Below are positions 27,065 to 35,918 of a stretch of 64,000 nucleotides of DNA, in pieces (within the stretch, counting starts at the first letter, position 1; every line of letters begins with the position of its first letter). The stretch is taken from the NCBI RefSeq assembly GCF_900113255.1, contig NZ_FOOR01000005.1, forward strand, positions 62,001-126,000, read 5' to 3'. A program made the position numbers and the translations under genes. The notes under the pieces were generated by a model. The model was not told the origin of the DNA. It worked only from the letters and a program-made list of their open reading frames with translations, and did no database searches. Source of the DNA: Novosphingobium sp. CF614 (GTDB lineage Bacteria > Pseudomonadota > Alphaproteobacteria > Sphingomonadales > Sphingomonadaceae).

Positions 27065-28825
27065 TCAGGCGGCGCTGCGGATGTGGTCGCGATTCCAGCC
27101 TTCCACCCAGGGGCGCACGTCCTCATAGGGCATCGGCCGGCAGATGCCGTAGCCCTGGCCCGCGTGGCAGCCCAGCGAGACCAGCATTTCCCGCGTCCTG
27201 GCATCCTCCACGCCTTCGGCCACCAGCGGAATGCCCAGGCTTTCGCAGAGCACCACCAGCGAATTGACCAGCGACTGGTCGAACCGGTTTTCGGCGAAGC
27301 GGCGGATATAGGAGCGGTCGATCTTGATCTCGCTCACCGCGAATTCACGCAAGTAGCCGAACGAGGTGAAGCCGGCGCCGAAATCGTCGATCGAGAGGCC
27401 CACGCGCCGGTCATGGAGCTGCTCGATCACGCGCCGGGCCTGGCCAGGATTGGCGATGAGCGCGGTCTCGGTCAATTCCAGCGTGACGCGCGCGGGATCG
27501 ACTCCGTGGCGCTCGACCAGCGCGACGACCTTGTCGACGAATCCCGAGCGTTCGAGCATGCGGGCCGAAATGTTGATGCAGACCGCGGCGTTGCCAAGCT
27601 CGTCCTGGATGCGCGAGAATTGGCCGAGCACGGTATCGATGCTGTGATAGGTGAACGCTTCCAGCAGCGGCGATTGCTCGACGGCCTTGATGAGATGGTC
27701 GGCGGGGATGGCGTTGCCGCGCGGATCGCACCAGCGCACCAGGGCCTCGAAACCGAGCACCCGGCCGTCGCGCATGTCGACCTTGGGCTGCCAGTGCCAT
27801 CGCAAGGTCCGATCTTCCAGCGCTTCCTCAAGTTCCACCAGCATGCCGGTGCGATCGAACGGTGTCGAATGCCGCTGCCCGCTGCTGCGCGCGACCACCG
27901 CCTTGCCGATGCCGCGCTTGGCTTCGTACATGGCGTCGTCCGCGGCCGAGAGCAGGCCGGCCGGGGAAAAGCCGAGCAGGGGGCATTGCGCCACGCCCAG
28001 CGACGCGCCGACGTGGAGCACCCGGCCGTCATGCGCGATCGGCTGTTCGACCAGCCCGACCAGTTTCGATGCCATCGTCATCGCCGCCTCGCTGCCGGAA
28101 ATGTTCTGCAGCAGCACCGCGAATTCATCCCCGCCCAGGCGGGCGACGGTATCGACTTCACGCAGCTGCGCGCGCAGCCGCCGCGCGATGGTGGTGAGCA
28201 CGGCGTCGCCGGCGGCATGGCCGAAGCTGTCGTTGATCTCCTTGAAGCGGTCCAGATCGATCATCACCACCGCGAAGGGATCGCCGCTGCGCCTGGCCCG
28301 GGCGCAGGCCTGGCCAAGCCGGTCCAGGAACAAGGTGCGGTTGGGCAAGTCGGTGAGCGGGTCGTGCAGGCTGCGGTGAGTCAATTCCTCCTCGGCGCGG
28401 CGCAGTTCCTCCCGGTATCTGCGCCAGGCGATCCCTTCTTCCACCGAGGCGGCGACGCGTTCCGGGGAAAGCGAGCGCTTGGTGAGGAACTCGGTCATGC
28501 CCGACTTGATCGATGCCGCCGCGACCAGTTCGTCCGTGAAGCCGGTGACCGCGACGATCGGGCAGTCGGGATCGACTTCGCCGTGGATGGTGGGCACCAG
28601 ATCGCGCCCGTCGCCGTCTTCCAACCCGAAATCCAGGAAAACGATGTCGAAATGCGACGCGGGCCGGCGAATGATCTCCAGGGCTTCGGCCTGGGAGGAA
28701 GCCTCGACCACCTGGATGGGGCGCGAACAGCGCTCCAGCATGCGGGCCAGGCGTTCGCGATCGACATCGTCGTCGTCGACGATCAGGGCCAGGATTTCGG
28801 TATTGCCGTTCCGCCGGTATTCCAT
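27065..28825 (-). CDS. Response regulator with GGDEF and EAL domains
   Basis: This encodes 586 residues: a receiver (about 10-130, acidic DDDD cluster and phospho-accepting Asp in IVFLDFGLEDG), a GGDEF domain (LHDPLTDLPNRTLFLDRL to about 305, with LGGDEFAVLLQN intact) and an EAL domain (GFEALVRWCDP, IDDFGAGFTSFGYLREF, EGVEDARTREML). Both output motifs are intact, so it may make and break c-di-GMP. It is cotranscribed with the kinase and single-domain receiver upstream (9-base gap to the receiver), suggesting light-, redox- or signal-dependent control of motility or biofilm. Confidence 0.93.
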   Translation of the reverse strand: MEYRRNGNTEILALIVDDDDVDRERLARMLERCSRPIQVVEASSQAEALEIIRRPASHFDIVFLDFGLEDGDGRDLVPTIHGEVDPDCPIVAVTGFTDELVAAASIKSGMTEFLTKRSLSPERVAASVEEGIAWRRYREELRRAEEELTHRSLHDPLTDLPNRTLFLDRLGQACARARRSGDPFAVVMIDLDRFKEINDSFGHAAGDAVLTTIARRLRAQLREVDTVARLGGDEFAVLLQNISGSEAAMTMASKLVGLVEQPIAHDGRVLHVGASLGVAQCPLLGFSPAGLLSAADDAMYEAKRGIGKAVVARSSGQRHSTPFDRTGMLVELEEALEDRTLRWHWQPKVDMRDGRVLGFEALVRWCDPRGNAIPADHLIKAVEQSPLLEAFTYHSIDTVLGQFSRIQDELGNAAVCINISARMLERSGFVDKVVALVERHGVDPARVTLELTETALIANPGQARRVIEQLHDRRVGLSIDDFGAGFTSFGYLREFAVSEIKIDRSYIRRFAENRFDQSLVNSLVVLCESLGIPLVAEGVEDARTREMLVSLGCHAGQGYGICRPMPYEDVRPWVEGWNRDHIRSAA

Positions 28826-28834
28826 GGGGGCTTC

Positions 28835-29275
28835 CTAAGGCAGTTTCTGGGTATGGGCGTATTTGCGGATGAAGTCCGCCAGCAGCGAGAACTGCGGGCC
28901 GACCGCCGACTTGACCATGTAGCCGGCGACATGCTCGTCATAGGCGCGGGTGCGATCCTGATCGCGCGCCGAAGTGCTGAGGATGAAGACGACGGTGCGC
29001 TTGAGCCGATCGTCCCCGCGCGCCACTTCGAGGAACTGGAAACCGTCCATCCCCGGCATGTTGATATCGAGCAGGACGATCACCGGGGTGTCGAGGCGCT
29101 TTTCCGGATGCTGGCCGCGCAGGATCGCCAGCGCCTCGGCACCGTCGCCGGCGGTCAGCGTGCGGCAAGGCACTTCGTGCTTGCGAAAGCTGCGCAGCAC
29201 GCCCTCGACCGCGACATCGTCGTCGTCGACCAGCAGCACCGTGCAGTCGAGCTGGTTGCCGGCCGCCTCATTCAT
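28835..29275 (-). CDS. Single-domain response regulator (receiver only)
   Basis: This 146-residue receiver resembles the Rcp1 type that pairs with phytochrome-like kinases. The acidic pocket is VLLVDDDDVAVEGV, the phospho-accepting Asp lies in VLLDINMPGMDGFQFLE, the Thr/Ser in ILSTSARDQD and the Lys in YMVKSAV. It overlaps the kinase gene by 8 bases, so translation is coupled. It has no DNA-binding or enzymatic domain and probably carries phosphate to the GGDEF-EAL protein or modulates the kinase. Confidence 0.9.
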   Translation of the reverse strand: MNEAAGNQLDCTVLLVDDDDVAVEGVLRSFRKHEVPCRTLTAGDGAEALAILRGQHPEKRLDTPVIVLLDINMPGMDGFQFLEVARGDDRLKRTVVFILSTSARDQDRTRAYDEHVAGYMVKSAVGPQFSLLADFIRKYAHTQKLP

Positions 29276-30725
29276 CGTCGAACTCCCGCAGCAGGATGCG
29301 CGGCCAGTGGATCTCGAAGCGGGCGCCGCCGAGCGGCCCTTTTCCCTGCACGGTTATCATGCCGCCGTGCGCGTTTATCATGCGCCGGGAGAAGGCCAGG
29401 CCCACGCCGTCACCCTCGGTTCCGGGGGAAGCACGGTGGAACAGCTTGAAGACGCGCTCCTCGTTACCCGCCGCAATGCCCTTGCCGTCGTCCTCGACGA
29501 TGAAGACCGAGAAGCGCCCCTCCTCGCGCATCGAGATGCGGATGTGTCCACCGCGCCCGCCGTGGTGCTTTACGGCATTGGCGACCAGGTTGCGCAGCGA
29601 GGTGGAGAGCGGCGCGCGCGGCGCGGTGAGCGTGTCACCGGCGATGTCGATCTCCACCGTGAAGCTTTCCGGGATCATCGCCATGGACATCGCCTCGTCG
29701 ACCAGGTCGCGCGGGTCGATGCGTTCCATGTGCGGATCGCGCACGCCGGCGCGGGCATAGCGCAGGAGATCGTCGATCATCTGCTCGCAGCGGCTGATGC
29801 GCAGGGCGATGCGATCGAAATTGTGGCGAACATCCTCTTTCAGGTTGTCCTCGCCAAGATCCTCACGAATCCAGCTGACGAGGTCGCCGATCCCGCGCAG
29901 CGGGCTGCGCAGGTCGTGACTGGCGACGTAGGAGAATTCCTCGAGCTGCGCATTGGTCTGCTGCAGCGCGTTTTCGGAGCGCTTGCGGCCGGATATGTCG
30001 GTGACGATGGCCAGGAACAGCGGCTGGCTGATATTCTCGAGCCCGGTGAGCGCGATTTCGACCGGAATTTCCTGGCCCGACCGGTGCAACCCGGTCAGGT
30101 CGCGCCCCGATCCCATCATGCGCGAACTGGGAGCGGCGGAATAGCCGGTGAAGTGGCGGCCATGCGCCTCGCGGTAACGATCCGGCAGCAGCATCTCCAG
30201 CGGTTGGCCGATAAGCTCGTCGATCGCGTAGCCGAAGATGGCGGTGAGCGAGGCGTTGACCTGGACGATGCGCTGCCGGCCGTCGACGACGATCAGGCCG
30301 AGCGGCAGGTTGTCGAAAATCTGGGTGAAGCGCCTTTCGGCGGTGACCTGGCGGGTGAGGCTCTGGATGTAGAGAATCGCGCGACGCTCGAACTCGCCCG
30401 CGATCGGCGTGAAGGTCAGTTCGGCCGTCTGGTACGAACCATCGGCCGCGATCAACCCGAACTGCCGCGTCCAGCCCGCGCGCGCATCGGCCGGCGTGGT
30501 GAAATGCACGTCGAGCAACTGGCGCAGGATTTCGGCATCGTCCTCGTTCAGCCAGATGTAGAGCAGCGAGTGGCGCAGCGCGGCCGGATCGGATTCGCCC
30601 AGGATGTCGGCCGCCGCGCCATTGGCCCAGGATACCACGCCGGCCGGGTCGACGATCATCGCCCCGATCGGCGCGCGTTCGAGCGCGGCGTGGATATCGA
30701 CTGCGGGTTGGGTCGCGAGTGTCAC
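29268..30725 (-). CDS. PAS-domain sensor histidine kinase
   Basis: This cytoplasmic kinase has 485 residues: two PAS domains (about 8-120 and 132-255; PIGAMIVDPAGVVSWANGAA and LPLGLIVVDGRQRIVQVNA), a HisKA with phospho-accepting His in SYVASHDLRSPLRGIGDLVS, and HATPase_c (LRNLVANAVKHHG, DDGKGIAAGNEERVFKLFH, GVGLAFSRRMINAHGG). No transmembrane segment is present. The HisKA/HATPase type is that of bacteriophytochrome-like kinases (HWE-like sub-type not indicated). The start is a GTG preceded by GGGAG. An 11-bp inverted repeat lies upstream. It heads a three-gene operon with receivers. Confidence 0.92.
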   Translation of the reverse strand: MTLATQPAVDIHAALERAPIGAMIVDPAGVVSWANGAAADILGESDPAALRHSLLYIWLNEDDAEILRQLLDVHFTTPADARAGWTRQFGLIAADGSYQTAELTFTPIAGEFERRAILYIQSLTRQVTAERRFTQIFDNLPLGLIVVDGRQRIVQVNASLTAIFGYAIDELIGQPLEMLLPDRYREAHGRHFTGYSAAPSSRMMGSGRDLTGLHRSGQEIPVEIALTGLENISQPLFLAIVTDISGRKRSENALQQTNAQLEEFSYVASHDLRSPLRGIGDLVSWIREDLGEDNLKEDVRHNFDRIALRISRCEQMIDDLLRYARAGVRDPHMERIDPRDLVDEAMSMAMIPESFTVEIDIAGDTLTAPRAPLSTSLRNLVANAVKHHGGRGGHIRISMREEGRFSVFIVEDDGKGIAAGNEERVFKLFHRASPGTEGDGVGLAFSRRMINAHGGMITVQGKGPLGGARFEIHWPRILLREFDDE

Positions 30726-30777
30726 CGGATCTCCCTTCGCGGCGGCGGGGCCCTGGAAGGGCCAACGCCTGGCGGCA

Positions 30778-30839
30778 GACAGGTAGCGACGCTACGGGGG
30801 GAACGGGGGGCAACGCGCCGCTACCTGTCACTGCGAGAG
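30778..30839. repeat. 11-bp perfect inverted repeat upstream of the kinase operon
   Basis: GACAGGTAGCG (30778-30788) matches CGCTACCTGTC (30829-30839) exactly as a reverse complement with 40 bases between. A smaller GTAGC-GAC-GCTAC hairpin sits in the left part. It is 53-114 bases upstream of the kinase start, suited to an operator or leader hairpin. Confidence 0.55.
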
Positions 30840-30921
30840 ATACAGCAGCGGTGTTTGCTCTTAACGAAGAAAGGTTTCCGAAAGTTTACCTAGCTGCGAC
30901 CTCTTCGCAACGATTGCAGGG

Positions 30922-31413
30922 TTAAATTTCTGCAAACTTGCCCGCTTCACGGTCTTTCCTGACCTTCAGGCCGTCGAAAACCGATCCGTTCATGGTGATC
31001 CACACGCCGGGCGACGCGGCCTGGCAGCAGGCGAAGGCCATGCCCAGGTTGAACGGCGCATCGCTCTCGGCGAATCGCGCCGGGGCGAGCGCGCCGACCA
31101 GGACGATGGTCTTGCCAGGTATCGCCGCGAGCACTTTGGCGGTCTCGGTCATGGTGTCGGTGCCGTGGGTGACGACCACGCGCGTTTCCGGCGCGGCGGC
31201 GATCGCCGCCTTGATGAGGGCGCGGTCCTCGCCGGTGAGTTCGAGGCTGTCCTTGCGCATCAGTTCGACGACGCGGAACGGATGGGCGACGCGCGAGACC
31301 CTGAGCAGCTTCTCGATCACGCTTTCGGCGATCTGATATTCGCTGAGCGCGTCGAAATACTGCTTGTCGATGGTGCCGCCGGTGGTGACGACGAGAATGG
31401 GGGCAAGGGGCAT
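30922..31413 (-). CDS. Short asparaginase-family protein (N-terminal domain only)
   Basis: This encodes 163 residues matching only the N-terminal domain of L-asparaginase. Both catalytic Thr regions are present: VVTTGGTIDKQYF and VVTHGTDTMTETAK. Typical asparaginases are about 330 residues; short single-domain homologues of this type are common in alphaproteobacteria, so it is not necessarily truncated. Function as an asparaginase or other amidohydrolase is uncertain. It ends downstream of the kinase promoter region. Confidence 0.8.
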   Translation of the reverse strand: MPLAPILVVTTGGTIDKQYFDALSEYQIAESVIEKLLRVSRVAHPFRVVELMRKDSLELTGEDRALIKAAIAAAPETRVVVTHGTDTMTETAKVLAAIPGKTIVLVGALAPARFAESDAPFNLGMAFACCQAASPGVWITMNGSVFDGLKVRKDREAGKFAEI

Positions 31414-31478
31414 GGACGGGGTTTAGCCGGGAAGGGCAGGCGGAGGCAATCTCCCCGGCCGATCGTTCGACCCGTCCG

Positions 31479-31539
31479 CCTGAGCCTGTCGCAGGACGCT
31501 GGCGCGGTGCTGAACTTGATACCCTTCGACAGGCTCAGG
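31479..31539. repeat. Inverted repeat of the CCTTCGACAGGCTCAGG element
   Basis: CCTGAGCCTGTCGCAGG (31479-31495) and CCTTCGACAGGCTCAGG (31523-31539) are reverse complements with one mismatch and a 27-base loop. This is the fullest copy of the family also seen at 8022 and 50763. It lies between the asparaginase and phosphatase genes. Confidence 0.65.
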
Positions 31540-31576
31540 GCGAGCGGGGATGGAGTAGATTTTGAACACGATGCCC

Positions 31577-32122
31577 CTAATCCGCTGCGCCGGGCCCCAG
31601 GGCCGGGTCGAGGTCGCGCGGGCGGGTTAGGTGTAGCAGGTGCCCGCAGCCTTCCTCCAGGTCCGCCCATCGTTCGATATCCAGCTCTAGCACCGCGTAG
31701 GCGGCAGTGGGGAACTTGTCTTCCACGATGTCGCGCAAGGGGCTGGAGCCGTCGTCCGGCACCAGGTCGAAGATGAGGTCCTCCAGTCCGGGATTGTGCC
31801 CGACCAGGATGATCGAGGGGGGATCGCCCTCCTGCTCGCGCAGGACATCCATCAGGGTTGCCGAATTGGCGAGATAGATGCGCCTGTCCCAGGTGATCGG
31901 CGGAGTTTCTCCGGCGGCCTCTCCGGCCAGTTCGATGGTCTGCGTCACCCTTACCGCCGGGGAGGCCAGCACGCGCTTCCAGCCGACCGCGTGATCGCGG
32001 ATATGTTTGCCCATGACCGCCGCGCCCTTGCGGCCACGCTTGTTCAGCGGACGATCGAAATCGCGCAGGCGCGCATCGTTCCAGTCCGATTTGGCGTGGC
32101 GGAAGATTCCCAGGGTCTTCAT
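31577..32122 (-). CDS. Histidine phosphatase family protein (SixA-like)
   Basis: This encodes 181 residues with the RHG-type catalytic start TLGIFRHAKSDWND, the second-half PSIILVGHNPGLEDLI and PTAAYAVLELD. This matches SixA-type phosphohistidine phosphatases, which remove phosphate from HPt-type or other phosphohistidine proteins. The ATG at 32122 follows the family; earlier in-frame starts extend into the neighbouring gene. A role in the phosphorelay at 27-31 kb is possible but not shown. Confidence 0.85.
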   Translation of the reverse strand: MKTLGIFRHAKSDWNDARLRDFDRPLNKRGRKGAAVMGKHIRDHAVGWKRVLASPAVRVTQTIELAGEAAGETPPITWDRRIYLANSATLMDVLREQEGDPPSIILVGHNPGLEDLIFDLVPDDGSSPLRDIVEDKFPTAAYAVLELDIERWADLEEGCGHLLHLTRPRDLDPALGPGAAD

Positions 32123-32162
32123 GCGGGCAGGCGACTTTCGGCGAAGGGTTCTTGACGCGAAC

Positions 32163-34880
32163 TCAGGATGGCGAACGCGCGTTTCGGTCCGCTTCCACCG
32201 CCTTCCCTGAAGCATGGCCGGCGATATGCTGTAAAGCCTGCTCCAGCGAAATGCGCCGGACCGGCGTTCCTTCCGGAAAGGCGCGGAGCAGGCGGGAGGG
32301 AAAGGCCGGGGACAGGACCACGAAGCAGCCCCGGTCGTCGCGGCTGCGGATCAGCCGCCCGAAGGCCTGCGCCAAGCGGGCGCGGATGAGCGAATCGTCG
32401 TAGGCCGCGCCGCCGTTCGCGAGCCGCCGCGCCCGGTGCAGGATCGAGGGGCGCGGCCAGGGGACCTGCTCCATCACCACCAGCCGCAGCGAGTGGCCGG
32501 GCACGTCCACCCCGTCGCGCAGCGCGTCGGTGCCCAGCAGCGAGGCGGCGGGATCGTCGCGGAAGATATCCACCAGGGTGCCGGTGTCGATCGGATCGAT
32601 GTGCTGGGCATAGAGCGGCAGGCCCGCGCGCGCGAGACGATCGGCGATCCGGCCATGGACCGCGCGCAGGCGGCGGATCGCGGTGAACAGGCCCAGCACG
32701 CCGCCGCCCGATGCCTCGATCAGCCGGGCGTAGGCGGCCGCAAGGGCGGGGATGTCTCCGCGCGGAACATCGGTGACGATCAGCACTTCGGCTTGGGCGG
32801 CGTAGTCGAACGGGCTCTCGTGGGCCGAGAAGCGCGGCGTGACGCCGATGTGCTCGACGCCGGAGTGGGCCAGGGCCTGGCCCCAGTCCGCACCGTCGCG
32901 CAGCGTTGCCGAGGTTATGACCACTCCGTGCGCCGGTTCGAGCACGACCTTGGCGAATGGCTTCATCGGGTCGAGCCAGCGGCGATGGATGCCGATATCG
33001 AACTCGCGCGCCTCGGAACGCTCCACCGCCAGCCAGTCGACGAATTCGGGATCGGCGGGGCCGCCGAGCCGTTCAAGCAGGGCTTCCCAGGCGGCGAGCA
33101 GGTCGATGCGCCATGCGAGCGAATGACGCGCGCCCTCGATACGGGCGCGGCCCGGGCCGTCGAGCCAGTCGGGCGGGTCTTCCAGCGATGCTTCCAGCCG
33201 CATGCCGAGGCGGATCAGCGGCCGGCGCAAGTCCGACAACGCCTCACGCGCGGCCTGGGCGACTTCCACGAAGGCACCGTCGAGTCCGGCCGCCTCGGTC
33301 TCCAGGCCATAGCCCGCTTCCTGTCCGCCGCTTTCGTCGCGCGCGTAGACGGCGGCGCGCACGGCGGCGAGCAGCTCTTCGAGCGGGCCCCAGGGCGCGC
33401 CTTCGGCCAGGCGCTGCATCCAGCCGTCGCCGGGCAGGGCCTGCGCCGCGGCGCAGGCGGCGGCGATCGCCTTGCCGCCGGCCTCGTCGTAGCTGGCGAT
33501 GTCGGCCAGGCGGGCGGCAAGGCCCCGGCGGCGCCCGCGCGCCGCCTTCTCGGGGCCGATCACCCAGCGGCGCAGCTCGATGGTTTCCGCGCCGGTGAGC
33601 GCGGCGGCGAACGTCGAATCGGCGGCGTCGAATACGTGGTGGCCCTCATCGAACACGATCCGGGTGGGACGCGCGGCCACATCCCGTCCACGCGCGGCAT
33701 TGACCATGACGAGGGCATGGTTGGCGATGACGAGATCGGCCCCGACGCTGGCACGGGCGGCGCGTTCGATGAAGCACTTGCGGTAGTGCGGGCAGCCGGC
33801 ATAGACGCATTCGCCGCGCCGGTCGGTCAGCGCGGTGATGCCGCGCTGCCGGAACAGCGTGCCCAGCCAGCCGGGCAGGTCGCCGCCGATCATGTCGCCG
33901 TCGCGCGAATAGGCGGCCCAGCGAGCGACGAGCTGCGCCAGGATCGCCGCGCGGCCGGCGAAACCGCCTTGCAGCGCGTCCTCCAGGTTGAGCAGGCACA
34001 AGTAGTTCTCGCGCCCCTTGCGCACCACCACCGGCCGGCTTCCGTCCACGCGCCGTTCGGGCCAGGCGCGGCGGCTCTCCTGCCGCAATTGCCGTTGCAG
34101 CGCCTTGGTATATGTCGAGACCCAGACGGTGCCGCCGGCCAGGCCGCTCCACAGCGAGGCGGGGGCGAGATAGCCCAGGGTCTTGCCGATGCCGGTGCCG
34201 GCCTGTGCCAGCAGGACGCGGGGCTGGCCGGATTTCTCGCGCGGTTCGAACGCGAAGGCCGCCTCGGCCGCATAGGCGCGCTGGCCGGGACGCTGTTCGG
34301 CGCCGAGACCGGTCAGGGCCTCCAGCCGGCCCAGCACGTCCGCTTCTTCCAGCACGACCTGGCGCGGCTGCGGCAGGTCGGCGCTTTCCTCCCATTCGGG
34401 CAGGCGCGAGAACAGCCAGCGTTCGGCGCGCTGCGGCCTGGCGATGCGCGCGGACAGCACCGTCGCCCAGGGCCAGCGCATCCGGACGAGCGATTGCAGC
34501 GCCGTCCACGCACCCTCGCGCTCCGCCCAGTCGGCGCTTTCGCATGTCTCCAGCAGGGCGCCGGCGGCCGCCTGGAGCAGGCGCGGCACTTGCGCGTCAC
34601 CCTCGGGCTCGGCGAGGCCGAGCGCATGCGCGAGCCCCTTTGGCGTGGGCACCACGAAGCGGGCCGGATGCACGAAGGCGAACAGCTCCAGCAGGTCCAG
34701 GCCCGAGAGGTCGGGATAACCCAGCCGCGTCGCCAGCATCGGGGCGTTGAGGATCAGCAGCGGTGTGTCCGCCGCCGCCATCACCGCTTCGCCCTTGGAA
34801 ACGGTGCGCGTCGCCTCCGCATCGCGCAGCCAGCAACCGCTGTGGCTGGCATGGAGGGCGGGGAGGGGCAGGGCGGCCAT
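32163..34880 (-). CDS. ATP-dependent DNA helicase, DinG/Rad3 family
   Basis: This encodes 905 residues of the XPD/Rad3-like superfamily 2 helicases. The Walker A is AQAGTGIGKTLGYLAP, the DEAH-box variant is FDEGHHVFDAAD, and the Fe-S cluster cysteines appear in YLCLLNLEDALQ and GECVYAGCPHYRKCF. The C-terminal motif VI is QAFGRLIRSRDDRGC. DinG in other bacteria is SOS-induced and unwinds R-loops and forks; here no SOS box is obvious at its start. It is divergent from padR with 126 bases between them. Confidence 0.9.
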   Translation of the reverse strand: MAALPLPALHASHSGCWLRDAEATRTVSKGEAVMAAADTPLLILNAPMLATRLGYPDLSGLDLLELFAFVHPARFVVPTPKGLAHALGLAEPEGDAQVPRLLQAAAGALLETCESADWAEREGAWTALQSLVRMRWPWATVLSARIARPQRAERWLFSRLPEWEESADLPQPRQVVLEEADVLGRLEALTGLGAEQRPGQRAYAAEAAFAFEPREKSGQPRVLLAQAGTGIGKTLGYLAPASLWSGLAGGTVWVSTYTKALQRQLRQESRRAWPERRVDGSRPVVVRKGRENYLCLLNLEDALQGGFAGRAAILAQLVARWAAYSRDGDMIGGDLPGWLGTLFRQRGITALTDRRGECVYAGCPHYRKCFIERAARASVGADLVIANHALVMVNAARGRDVAARPTRIVFDEGHHVFDAADSTFAAALTGAETIELRRWVIGPEKAARGRRRGLAARLADIASYDEAGGKAIAAACAAAQALPGDGWMQRLAEGAPWGPLEELLAAVRAAVYARDESGGQEAGYGLETEAAGLDGAFVEVAQAAREALSDLRRPLIRLGMRLEASLEDPPDWLDGPGRARIEGARHSLAWRIDLLAAWEALLERLGGPADPEFVDWLAVERSEAREFDIGIHRRWLDPMKPFAKVVLEPAHGVVITSATLRDGADWGQALAHSGVEHIGVTPRFSAHESPFDYAAQAEVLIVTDVPRGDIPALAAAYARLIEASGGGVLGLFTAIRRLRAVHGRIADRLARAGLPLYAQHIDPIDTGTLVDIFRDDPAASLLGTDALRDGVDVPGHSLRLVVMEQVPWPRPSILHRARRLANGGAAYDDSLIRARLAQAFGRLIRSRDDRGCFVVLSPAFPSRLLRAFPEGTPVRRISLEQALQHIAGHASGKAVEADRNARSPS

Positions 34881-34962
34881 GGGACCGTCTTAGGGAGCGG
34901 GGCGGAATTTGGAAACGGCGGCAGGACATGCGCTCACGGGAAAAACCCGGGATGATACAAAT

Positions 34963-35000
34963 TTGGCTCTTGCATTGGACTGTTCTAGATATATCTTAGA
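34963..35000 (+). promoter_or_regulatory. padR promoter overlapped by a palindromic operator
   Basis: TTGGCT (34963-34968) and TAGATA (34986-34991) form a promoter with a 17-base spacer. The perfect palindrome AGATATATCT (34987-34996), extended by TCT and TAGA outer arms (34984-35000, one base out of symmetry), overlaps the -10. This fits PadR autorepression, as described for YqjI/NfeR-type regulators; the match to their operator is from general resemblance. Confidence 0.6.
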
Positions 35001-35006
35001 CGCATC

Positions 35007-35747
35007 ATGAAACAGACGAGAACGAAAATGATGGAAGACATGTTCAACCATATTCGCGGCCGAGGCCGCCGCTGCCGCTCTGCCGAAGCGGAGGATTTCC
35101 AGGCCGACGAATTTCGCGCGATGCACGGCGGCCGCCCTTGGCGCGGCATGGCGCGCGGCCCTTCGGGGCCCGGCCGGGGCGGCTTCGGGGGTGAGTTCGC
35201 GGGCGACTGGGGCATGGGCCCCGGCGCGCCGGGCGGCCCCTTCGGCGGCGGCCGCGGCAGGTTCATGCGCGGTGCCCGCCGCAAACGCCTGTTCGATCAG
35301 GCGGAATTGCAGGCGCTGCTGCTTGCGCTGATCGTGGAGGCGCCGCGCCACGGCTATGACCTGATCCGCGAGATCGAGGCGATTTCGGGCGGTGACTATG
35401 CGCCCAGTCCCGGGGTGGTCTACCCGGCGCTGACATATATGGAGGAATCGGGGCTGATCGCGATCGTCGCGGAAGAGGGGGCCCGCAAATCCTACCAAGC
35501 CACGCCGGAAGGCCACAAGCAGGCCCAGGCCGATGCCGAGAAGGCGGCCTCGCTCAAGGCGCGGCTGACGGTGCTGGCGGAAGCGCGCGACCGAGTCGAT
35601 CCGGCCCCGGTGCGGCGGGCCATGCACGCGCTCAAGACCGCGGTCTTCGACCGTCTCGCGCGCGAGGGCGTGGATCGCGAACTGGTGCTGCAAATCGCCG
35701 ATGCGATAGACGAGGCCACCCGCAGGATCGAAAGGATCGAGGGGTGA
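35007..35747 (+). CDS. PadR-family transcriptional regulator, YqjI/NfeR-like
   Basis: This encodes 246 residues. Residues about 1-90 are a Gly/Arg-rich low-complexity extension (GMGPGAPGGPFGGGRGRFMR), followed by a PadR winged HTH (LQALLLALIVEAPRHGYDLI, GGDYAPSPGVVYPALTYMEE) and a C-terminal dimerisation helix. The PadR core resembles E. coli YqjI (NfeR), whose N-terminal extension binds Ni/Fe; here the extension has few His/Cys, so metal sensing by the same means is doubtful. An ATG at 35028 is an alternative start. The ferric reductase gene usually paired with it is absent. Confidence 0.85.
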   Translation: MKQTRTKMMEDMFNHIRGRGRRCRSAEAEDFQADEFRAMHGGRPWRGMARGPSGPGRGGFGGEFAGDWGMGPGAPGGPFGGGRGRFMRGARRKRLFDQAELQALLLALIVEAPRHGYDLIREIEAISGGDYAPSPGVVYPALTYMEESGLIAIVAEEGARKSYQATPEGHKQAQADAEKAASLKARLTVLAEARDRVDPAPVRRAMHALKTAVFDRLAREGVDRELVLQIADAIDEATRRIERIEG

Positions 35748-35918
35748 ATGTCGACGCGGCGGCGGGAGGATCCCGAGCCGCCGCGTAAAGCGCTGCATGG
35801 TCCAGCCGGCACGGGCACTTTGTTCGGGGACGGATGCGGCTGGCCGGTGGCGGCGCTTTCCGGGCGGGATCGATGGCATCGTCCCGCTTCGCCCTTGCGA
35901 AACCCGCGCAATTCGCCA

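Noticed and set aside
26297..29449. 1050-residue plus-strand open frame
   Set aside because: It overlaps the PhzF gene in another frame and then runs antisense to the GGDEF-EAL and receiver genes; no motifs.
32436..34955. 839-residue plus-strand open frame
   Set aside because: It is the shadow of the DinG-type helicase, which has clear Walker A, DEGH and Fe-S motifs.
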